Assembly (NCBI GenBank): GCA_036873755.1
Contig: JAVTVY010033802.1
Span: 81,243-145,242 of the forward strand
Direction of reading: 5' to 3'
DNA length: 64,000 bases
Source: Hanleya hanleyi
Lineage: Eukaryota > Mollusca > Polyplacophora > Lepidopleurida > Hanleyidae
Numbering within the stretch: position 1 is the first letter of the stretch; each line of letters starts with the position of its first letter. The position numbers and the translations under genes were made by a program. The notes under the pieces were generated by a model. That model did not search any database. It saw only the letters and a program-made list of their open reading frames with translations, and was not told where the DNA came from. Below are positions 56,661 through 64,000 of the stretch, one piece after another.

Positions 56661-57879
56661 TTAACGTCGTTTAATGATGCGTTCAAACAAATGTTTCTTT
56701 TTTGCTATTGCTCGGACATACGTCGCTTTCCAGTTCATGCCCGAGGTTTTCAACATCGACGCTGTTTTTTCGATTTCCATATGAACCGTATCCTTATCCA
56801 ACAATTTCATATGTGTCACGAGGTCGACATACTGCTGACGTAAAGCCCGTCGTAGTCTGGGTGCTCAATCTGTTATGGGCTAAAATTGAGGCTTCCTTTT
56901 TCGAATACCCTTTGTGTTGAAACTTGTATTCTGTGGCCCTCAACGTCTCGCCCATCTCGGCGTCCATAATTTCTTTGAACAAATCCTTCCATAGACTCGA
57001 GTTCACATTATGTTCAATCCCTTGTACGGGTTCGGGTTGGTCCTTCACGGTTGGGTGATATTCCGGGACTGCTGGTATGAAGCGGACCCGCTGTATGGGG
57101 GTGGGTTGCTGCTGCTGGACGGGTGCTGCCAGATGTGGACTCGGTGGATAGTGTAGGGGTATATGACGTTGCGGTGATCCCTCGCCGGGTAACAGGTGTG
57201 TCGTCAGCCGGCGATCTTCGGGGGTATGGGCTTTTAAATCTACGAACAGGTAGCCGTACGGACGACTTGTCGCCCCTTGAAACGCCTGCACGAAATGGTC
57301 GATGTTCTGAGGATAAATTCGACTGCCAAAAACACGGATTTGTGCTCTGTCAATGGGATTGGAGAACAACACAAAGTATTGGCAGCTCAAGGCAATATAT
57401 CTGGACGCCTTCCCTTGAAGAAAGAGATTATGGGGGAAATAGATGACGGACAGATTCCGATGATGGGATCTTTTAGTAAACAAGTCGGCGACGTGTGAAT
57501 TGTCCTTGGCCGCACTCATCAGATCATCTAACACTACCACGTTGGTCTGCTCGGGGTCAAAGTAATACGGTTCGTTTATGTCGTGAGGAATCCCTGGGAC
57601 GAAGCTCACATTCTGTAATCTGGTAGTTTCGTAGGCAGACTGCCGTGTCGGAGCTGGGGTTGCCACACCTTCCTCTAAGAACTTCATCACTCAGGACGTC
57701 TTTCCACATGTCGTAGGACCGCTCGCCGTCATCGTATAGGGATGCTCTACTGCTCTTGTTGGACCTATAGCGGGACTCGGCGGTGTCTCTTGGTTGTGTT
57801 TGCGTTGAATGTGCCTGAGCATACTATCGCGACGAGAGCAGGCTCTCTGACAGAACGTCCACGTACACGACATGTTCAT
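56661..57879 (-). pseudogene. A32/FtsK-like genome-packaging ATPase, nonsense codon and frameshift
   Basis: Starts at 57879 with a C2H2-like finger (SCTWTFCQRACSRRDSMLRH). Walker A is GPTTCGKTS at residues 54-62. A TGA at 57691-57693 comes directly after it, and the same frame continues: FVPGIPHDINEPYYFDP, Walker B VVVLDDLM, LFTKRSHHRNLSVIYFPHNL, YFVLFSNPIDRAQI and GYLFVDLKAHTP. The order matches the packaging ATPases of Polintons/adinto-like elements, which pump DNA into a capsid. The segment between Walker A and FVPGIP looks shorter than in relatives. A one-base insertion near 56865 disrupts the last about 70 codons (after KGYSKKEASILAHNRL). The duplicate C-terminus at 58614-58907 shows the undamaged ending. 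Readthrough of the TGA is possible but not supported by anything seen. Confidence 0.82.
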
Positions 57880-57934
57880 CAGTCGACCAATTCATATGGA
57901 CTGATGAGGGACACATGTTCATTCCTATATTTAC

Positions 57935-58190
57935 AGACACCACCACCACGAAGACTACCACCACACACCAGTTCTACCATCACCACCACCACCACACCAC
58001 CACCGGGCGTTGAACCCCGTAAACACCACCACCACCACCACCACCACCACACGCCACCACCACCACCACCACCACCGGGCTTTGACGCCCGTCAACGCCA
58101 CCACCACCACCACACACCACCACCATCGGGCGTTGACGCCCGTTAGCGCCCGGTGGTGGTGGTGGTGGTGGTGGTGGTGGTGATGGTAGC
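57935..58190. repeat. CCA/CCACCG-rich tract and its TGG mirror
   Basis: Runs of CCACCACCA on the plus strand, broken by CGGGCGTTGA.CCCCGT and GGGCTTTGACGCCCGTCAAC boxes, are followed at 58150-58180 by GGTGGTGGTGG. The tract lies near the centre of the inverted duplication, so the element is close to palindromic there. Open frames here (His/Pro-rich plus, Gly/Pro-rich minus) are repeat artefacts. Confidence 0.88.
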
Positions 58191-58255
58191 TCCCGTTGGG
58201 CAGAGCTCTTGGATGGGAGCTCTTGGAGCTCGGAGCGCGTACCTGTGGTGCACAC

Positions 58256-58480
58256 TTCCGGTTCCGGTCACGTGACCGGAAGTGACCTTTGACCCCTGCG
58301 TACCATTAGTGAGTGAGTGAGGCGTGCACAATACCCCTCAGACGTTCCCAACGTCCGTCTTAACGCATGGATGCACTAACGACGGTGAGTGAGTGAGTGA
58401 GTCTTCAGGTTCCGGTCACGTGACAGTAAACATGGAACAACCCGGATGTAAGATGAGGACCCGGATGTAAAACCACAGTA
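58256..58480 (+). promoter_or_regulatory. CACGTG palindromes and GTGAGTGAGTG tracts
   Basis: CTTCCGGTTCCGGTCACGTG then ACCGGAAGTGACC (58254-58285) is an extended palindrome around CACGTG. GGTTCCGGTCACGTGACAGT (58409) is a partial second copy. A similar pair is at 24825-24872 in the smaller element. GTGAGTGAGTGAG tracts lie at 58304 and 58385. ETS-like CCGGAAGTG plus E-box is a common strong promoter combination in animals. This is inference. Confidence 0.5.
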
Positions 58481-58613
58481 CCCACGGAAGTTACCTTTGA
58501 CCCTGCGCTACTCGGAAGTGATGTCATCGTACGCAGGCGCACAAACACATACATACCTGGTGCACCCACACCCTGGTGTACCCTAGTGAGTCAAAGAAAG
58601 TAGGGACGCCGAG

Positions 58614-58907
58614 ATGGGCGAGACGTTGAGGGCCACAGAATACAAGTTTCAACACAAAGGGTATTCGAAAAAGGAAGCTGCAATTTTAGCCCATAACAGA
58701 TTGGCACCCAGACTACGACGGGCTTCACGTCAGCAGTATGTCGACCTCGTGACACATATGGAATTGTTGGATAAGGCTGCGGTTCATATGGAAATCGAAA
58801 AAACAGCGTCGATGTTGAAAACCTCGGGCATGAACTGGGAAGCGACGTATGTCAGAGCAATAGCACAAAAGAAACATTTGTTCGAACTCATCATTAAACG
58901 ACGTTAA
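58614..58907 (+). pseudogene. Packaging-ATPase 3' end, inverted duplicate
   Basis: An open 97-codon frame identical in start to the end of the left ATPase (MGETLRATEYKFQHKGYSKK). It carries the undamaged ending ASRQQYVDLVTHMELLDKAA, MEIEKTASMLKTSGMNWEA and IAQKKHLFELIIKRR. Upstream, the ATPase core is absent; only GACGCCGAG (DAE) precedes the ATG. It is therefore a 3' fragment created by the inverted duplication, although it could in principle be translated alone. Confidence 0.75.
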
Positions 58908-59015
58908 AGTGTTAAGAAAGTGTGCTAAGGCGTTGAGATGGGCGTTAAGGCGTTGAGAAGAGCGTTAAGGCGAACAGATAGGGCGTTAAGGCGTAACAGT
59001 GGCGTTGGCGGACGT
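58905..59015 (+). repeat. GGCGTTAAGGCG motif array, right copy
   Basis: GGCGTTGAGATGGGCGTTAA, GGCGTTGAGAAGAGCGTTAA and GATAGGGCGTTAAGGCGTAA. Same spacing role as on the left, between the ATPase end and the C2H2 start. Confidence 0.8.
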
Positions 59016-59075
59016 TACTGTCTATGAAAGCAAGTGTATTCTCAAAACACGCACAATCGACGTTCAACTGTCAAC

Positions 59076-59656
59076 ATGGCTTATACTTGTTCTGAGTGCG
59101 AACACACGTTCACCAGACATTACGATATGATGCGACACCGGAAATATATACATGGGATTGAAGACTCCTAGGAGTTCGTTGAGGCGGATACTGATACAGG
59201 GACTGCTGAGAGTGTATCGACTGATACCGAAACAGAGATTGCTGACAGTCTGTCTACTGATATGGAGAGCTTGACCTCAGATAGTCGGCATACATCCCAG
59301 GAAAGTGAGGCAGAACCTACCTTCTGGGATGGTATTGTGACAGCAGCTATCAATACTCACGCTGCAGCGATCGAGGACGCCGGACAGGATACATGTGTAA
59401 CTTACAACAGGCGTACACCCAAATGCGCCCCTGCATCAGGAAAACAGCCATGGCGATCTATGAACAGTACACCTTACTACCGCTTTAAATGAAAGGCGAC
59501 CCCACGCACAGGTCCATCATGAAGACCAAGCGTCACTTGAAGGAGGATATGGGGCTACCACCCACCGAGGCCCTGAAAATTGCGATCAGAATGCGCAAAC
59601 AACTGTTTCAGGACATGCTGCCCGAACAATATCCTGGACTGCCCGACGATGATTAG
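59076..59656 (+). pseudogene. C2H2 zinc-finger gene, inverted duplicate, broken
   Basis: Starts MAYTCSECEHTFTRHYDMMR with a complete finger, but an in-frame TAG at 59169-59171 ends it at residue 31. An insertion (ATACATGTGTAA, about 59390) and frameshifts follow. The remainder (SEAEPTFWDGIVTAAINTHA; later DMLPEQYPG) matches 55927-56499. Three copies of this gene exist in the window, and only the left one is intact. Confidence 0.88.
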
Positions 59657-59860
59657 GTCACACCGAGCAAAGATGGAACTTTCTGAAAGGACAACTTCTG
59701 ATTGGACAAGAGCAGCCGAGAATACATCTAACGGGCCAGAACGAATATGACAGATACAGCGCCAGATGGCGGCCTCTGATTGGACAAGAGTCTTCTTGAA
59801 TTGTAAACATACCCAACGCCGCTCCCCCAGCGTGGGCATGTTATGATGGAGGGGAAAATA
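59657..59860 (+). repeat. Conserved 3' flank of the C2H2 gene
   Basis: Mirrors 55735-55926 and is also found at 25727-25935. Shared boxes are TAGGTCACACCGAGCAAAGA, TCTGATTGGACAAGAG (twice), TCTTGAATTGTAAACATACC and GCTCCCCCAGCGTGGG. It ends near AATAAA, so it may be the 3' UTR with a polyadenylation signal (GGGGAAAATAAAATGATTG at 59853-59870). Confidence 0.75.
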
Positions 59861-60059
59861 AAATGATTGTTCTTATCCTTCTTGATGTTGTTTTTCTCTC
59901 ATCTGTGTATATCATGGCGTCAAGGCGTTAAGGCGTAAAGACGGATGTTAACGGGCGTCACTGCATTTCCAATAAATTAGTGACAATTCCATGAAAATCA
60001 GAGCTTTTGGTCTAATTCACCAGGGCGTTGAAGCGTTGAGCTTGGCGTTGGCGGGCGTT

Positions 60060-60545
60060 GCTACAAGATGCCACTTCACACGATGCATTCGGACCAAGAA
60101 TGGTCCATGTCTACCCCAAATCACCTTCCTTCACACCCCAAAATGGCCACTTTCGCTACTACTCGTACTGATGACGTCACAGATGACGCGGACATCCATC
60201 AAATAGGGGTCTACACCCCGAGAGCTACAAAATGACACCCCACACGACGCATTCGGACAAAATATGGTCCATTTCTATCCCAAATATCTTTCATCACTTC
60301 CCCAAAATGCTCACTTTCGCTAATACTCCTACTGATGACGTCACCAATGATGTCACAGATGCTGTGGACTGCCCTCAAATCGAGGTCTACGCCCCGAGAG
60401 CTACAAAATGACACCTCCCACGACGCATTCGGACCAAGGATGGTCCATCTCTACCCCAAACACACCCCCACGCACCCCCCAAAATGCCTGCTGTCTATAC
60501 TACGACCAGACTGCGCATGCGCAGAATATTGAAAACTCCACGAGA
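60060..60545 (+). repeat. Subterminal tandem repeat with TGACGTCA, about three copies
   Basis: Units start near 60066, 60228 and 60406 (162 and 178 bases apart). Each has GACGCATTCGGAC(C)AA, ATGGTCCAT.TCTA.CCC and CCCCGAGAGCTACAAAATGA. The first two also have GATGACGTCAC palindromes (60172, 60334). The last one ends in CTGTCTATACTACGACC, close to the element tip motif, and GCGCATGCGC. Confidence 0.85.
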
Positions 60546-60619
60546 GCTTCAAAATAAGACCTCATACGACACCATAGGACTAATAGGTGCTCACCTAGAC
60601 CCCCAAACGTCCACCCAGT

Positions 60620-61080
60620 ATGGACCTATGGACCTATATACAGACCTACCCGGTACTTTTCGAAAAATTTCACCGCTTAGCTCCGAGGCCCCTCCCATCG
60701 TGTTTTTCTTGGCGAGCTGAGAAAAACAAGATCAAACAACCCATAGTAAAACCCACAAAACATTTCCCAGGTTGGACCTATACCCCGATAGCCAGTATGG
60801 GGCTATATGGGCCTATATACAGACCTACCCGGTACTTTTCGAAAAAATTCACCGCTTAGCTCCGAGACCCCTCCCATCGTGTTTTTCTTGGCGGGACGAG
60901 AAAAACGAGACCAAACAACCCATAGTAACACCCACGAAAAAATTTCCAGGTTGGACCTATGGGGTTAGATACAGACCTACCCGGTACTTTTAAAAAAAAA
61001 TCACCGTTTAGCTCCTGGACCCCTCCCATCGCGTTTTTCTTGGCGAGACGAAGAAAACAAGACCAAACAACCCATAGTAA
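60620..61080 (+). repeat. Subterminal tandem repeat, about 165-bp unit, three copies
   Basis: CAGACCTACCCGGTACTTTT at about 60641, 60821 and 60972. Each is followed by CACCG(C)TTAGCTCC, CCCCTCCCATCG.GTTTTTCTTGGCG, AACAACCCATAGTAA and CCCA..AAA.TTTCCAGGTTGG. Noncoding. Confidence 0.88.
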
Positions 61081-61281
61081 CGTCCCCCCCCCCATGCCCC
61101 ATTTTCCCGTTTATTGTATAATACATATAATTGTAGGAGTCCGTGCTCCACTTCTTATTTATTTATTTATTTTATTTTTTCTGTGAAAACATACACCCAC
61201 CCATGCACCCACCCATGACATGACTGAAGAGAGCTTCACTTTGACACCTCACTCGACCCAATCGGTCCATGCAGTGTATTT

Positions 61282-61491
61282 GTCTGGGGACTACTTTCTG
61301 TCCGCGGAAGCTTCTCCCCAAAACCGCATCACCGCGGAGGAATCCCCCAACATGTCTAAACATGATCCAGTCCATCATCGAGGTTTTTCCATCACAGTGC
61401 ATATTGACCTGCGCTCATTTTCCGGAAATTACTGGAAATTAATGATATGTAAGTAGGTCAATGTGCTAGCTTTTGCCTTTTATATACTACT
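61282..61491 (-). repeat. Right TIR of the 6.1-kb element
   Basis: 210 bases pairing with 55405-55641. It lacks the short insertion of the left copy. Confidence 0.92.
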
Positions 61492-61497
61492 AAGCAT

Positions 61498-63485
61498 ATC
61501 ATATTTTTGTTGTTGAAACATTCATGGTTTATCTTTGAACACAACTGTGAGTTTATAGCAGGTTATAGCACTTGTGTGAGTGAATAAATGGATGCCCAGG
61601 CAGAATGTTTTCTGAATTCTGTAGGTCATTTTCCTGTTTCCAAATATTTTATCAATAAACCAAACAAATCAAATTTAGATGTATGATTATCAATAATTGT
61701 TTACGAATTATGAATCGTTAAAACCTAGAAATTACAGGAAATGGTTTTCCAACATAGGTTAATGTTAATACTATTTAGAAAGCGAATTTATAAGTATCAA
61801 TCTCTGAGGCTCGCCGGTTCGAATCTCAGACGAGACTCACCCATATTAGGTCAATCCGCTGCGAGGTATGAGATGAGACATGTTTTAATTTCATCGCGGG
61901 CCAAACCTCTTTGGTGTCAAGCTGAAATGGACTTCGGAAATCAAAGCAAAAACCGCGCAGACTAGGGATACCGACATGCTAATTGAAAACAAGTGTGGGC
62001 TATGAAATGTTCGAGATTGTATAACAGAGGCATCGACTCAAGAACTCATTCGAATCACCAAAAATGTCCAGGTAAACCCTTGGCGATGATTTAGGATTTC
62101 CTTGGACTTGTGAAGATATGTATAAGAGGTAAATATGTACATATTTCAGCTGGCATACATTGATGGTGATTCAATACCGAAAAGAGGAAATCTTTAATTG
62201 ATATTACAATCGCAAACTATTTACACATATTTTCTCCTTCAAATATATATTATTATCTCTCCTGATTCAAAAAATGATAAATTATACATTTTCAACTGTG
62301 TTCGAACATAAATTTCCTAGTGTGAACATATTTGTCTTTGCTATGTCCAAGGTACTGTTACCCGCAAAATATTGGATATTAACAATCCTGAACGCCTACT
62401 CTGAGTCTTTGTTATGCTTATGCCAATTTAACACAAATAAGTGTAATCTATAGGTGTACATGTATATTCAGCGAACTAACAATATTCAAAGAACGATTAA
62501 CGGATTTTTGTTCGCTAATTTCGTGAACATCGCTGCTAAAAATAGCAAGCAATTTATATGTCTATAATTGATTTGATAAAGATCATAAATTCGAATTGAG
62601 CTATGTGATGATCTTTCGATTTCTTCCGCCTCCCTGTAGATTAACATATAGCTTCAGAAATAGCGTGTGTGGTCTCAAAATTGTCAGTAAGCTTCAGGGC
62701 AAATTATTCTTACTTTCATCTTAATTTCAATTCGTGCGTATTCCCTATTATATACAGGTATTCAGTTGGGAGGGAATTAAAATTGTACATATTATCCCAC
62801 GGATGCCGTGGCAGAATTTCAGAAGTTTTCAAAATTTAAGAGCAATTACACTTAATTATTTTGTTACAGTTTGACCGATGAGACTAATCGGTGTGCCTGT
62901 CTGTCCGTCTTTCTCTCTGACAAGTATAGCTTCGCCCCAGGGGATAGCACAGACTTTACGACTGACAAGCACAAATTACCATGCAAAAACTGCTGAAATT
63001 TGTGAAATTCTCCAAATAGCTTATATCAATAAACATGTTATGTTGTACGGGTATACTGATGTCCTATAGAATTGTACAAATACGTCGAACTATGGATACA
63101 TGCACACAGATACCAATATACCCAAAACTAGTAATTAACACTTTATAAAAAGAAATTTCTCGTGAGAAACAGTTGCTTATATCCACTGATACATTAATTA
63201 GCATTTTGATAATAACAATGTAGTGGTTCTACTTTAGCTATAGTTATCGTCCAGGAAGAATGTCCACGTCAATAATAGATATACCTTATTCATCAGACAA
63301 TATTAGCAACAAACAAATAATAAATAAACAAAAGTTGGTCCCTTACAAGAGAGAAGCGGTCCCCACTGTTAATTCCCATTGATGCCGGTGACAAAGGAAT
63401 CTCAGTCCAATAGGAAATGGGTTTTTTTCTGTTGGAGAAACTAATCTTTCTAATTATTCGGGTATGTTAGGATAACAATTCTTAG
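61498..63485. other. AT-rich, no gene recognised; tRNA-like B box at 61806
   Basis: GAGGCTCGCCGGTTCGAATC at 61806-61825 is a B-box-type sequence, with no clear A box upstream, and probably a SINE relic. A TGCCTGTCTGTCCGTCTTTC box at 62896 resembles the dispersed repeat at 45.6 kb. Confidence 0.4.
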
Positions 63486-63489
63486 GTAG

Positions 63490-64000
63490 GTTAATAGATA
63501 GCATGCAAGTGGACTACTTTTCTTTCCTTTCACACAATTTATGAAGACTGGGACAGCACGTGGACTACCTTTCTTTCCTTTTACACAATTTATTAAGACT
63601 GGGATAGCAAGTGGACTACCTTTCTTTCGTTTTACACAATTCATTAGGACTGAAATAGCAAGTGGACTACTTTTCTTTCCTTTTACACAATTTATGAGGA
63701 CTGAGATAGCAAGTGGATTACTGTTCTTTCCTTTTACACAATTTATTAGGACTGGGATAGCAAGTGGACTACCTTTCTTTCCTTTTACACAATTTATTAG
63801 GACTGGGATAGCAAGTGGACTACCTTTCTTTCGTTTTACACAATTCATTAGGACTGGGATAGCAAGTGGACTACTTTTATTTCCGTTTACAAAATTCATT
63901 AGGACTGGGATAGCGAGTAGACTACTTTTTATTTCCGTTTACACAATTCATTAGGACTGGGATTCCAGTCACGCCGGCAAAATGTTACAATGTTCCTATG
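63490..64000 (+). repeat. 51-bp minisatellite, at least nine copies, running to the window edge
   Basis: Unit GGGATAGCAAGTGGACTACC, TTTCTTTCCTTTTACACAAT, TTATTAGGACT. The period of 17 codons leaves a 137-residue plus frame and a 149-residue minus frame open. Copies differ at a few sites (TTCCT/TTCGT; TTTAT/TTCAT). Confidence 0.93.

Larger units (their letters stand above)
55405..61491. mobile_element. Polinton-like element with inverted gene duplication, 6.09 kb
   Basis: The left end AGTAGTATATAAACGGCAAA and the right end TTTGCCTTTTATATACTACT are inverted copies. AAGCAT stands directly outside both (55399-55404 and 61492-61497), an exact 6-bp target duplication as made by Polinton integrases. 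Order inside: left TIR, C2H2 gene (minus), packaging ATPase (minus), CCA/TGG-rich centre, ATPase 3' end (plus), broken C2H2 (plus), subterminal repeats, right TIR. It lacks integrase, polymerase B, protease and capsid genes, so it would need help in trans. GC content is clearly above that of the flanks. Confidence 0.88.

Noticed and set aside
57742..58255. His/Pro-rich and Gly/Pro-rich frames on both strands
   Set aside because: Translations of the CCA/TGG simple repeat in the element centre.
63450..63954. 149- and 137-residue open frames
   Set aside because: Both come from the 51-bp minisatellite and mirror each other on opposite strands.

Overview
This is a stretch of eukaryotic, probably molluscan (gastropod or bivalve) DNA. 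No intact host protein gene can be supported. The background is AT-rich and non-coding. It is filled with mobile elements typical of marine invertebrates: Naiad-type Penelope-like retroelements, Polinton/Maverick-type elements, a transposase-YqaJ fusion gene, and SINEs with 5S- and tRNA-derived heads sharing a tail that ends in CACTCACTC. Minisatellites and foldback elements fill much of the rest. The taxon is inferred from this repeat content only.

Layout. 0-3 kb: a degenerate satellite (period about 155-160) and a tRNA-derived SINE. 3.4-7.4 kb: a multi-exon pseudogene with a Mutator-like transposase domain followed by a YqaJ-like nuclease, split by a 5'-truncated Naiad insertion. 7.7-11.1 kb: a perfect 234-bp duplication, another Naiad tail, a 5S-derived SINE and an inverted Naiad fragment. 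About 13-21.4 kb: scattered minus-strand remnants read as an old Polinton (P-loop ATPase piece, basic protein, rve integrase), interrupted by a 2.9-kb Naiad copy at 15.85-18.74 kb.

23.15-26.99 kb and 55.40-61.49 kb hold two related GC-rich elements. Both start AGTAGTATA, have long inverted repeats and are flanked by exact 6-bp target duplications (GCGGGC and AAGCAT), as in Polintons. Their cargo is a small C2H2 protein; the larger one also has an A32/FtsK-like packaging ATPase with a nonsense codon after the Walker A motif. In the larger element the ATPase 3' end plus the C2H2 gene are present twice, head to head. Neither element carries a polymerase, integrase or capsid gene, so both look like non-autonomous derivatives. 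A family-specific GGCGTTAAGGCG motif and subterminal repeats with TGACGTCA palindromes recur in them. Next to the smaller element, its right end plus 710 bp of flank has been tandemly duplicated.

30.55-32.06 kb is a 1.5-kb near-perfect palindrome. 33-35 kb, 42 kb and 63.5-64 kb are minisatellites (27, 33 and 51 bp) whose periods are multiples of three, which creates long spurious ORFs. 39.35 kb is a TA-flanked hairpin MITE; 44.2 kb a tRNA-SINE; 45.8-47.4 kb a Naiad copy with a second 3' tail joined directly behind it; 50.2-51.2 kb a TIR element with three internal repeats. 52.6-54.8 kb is a stretch of tandem and hairpin repeats behind a TATA-box-like site. The remaining intervals are AT-rich with no recognisable gene.
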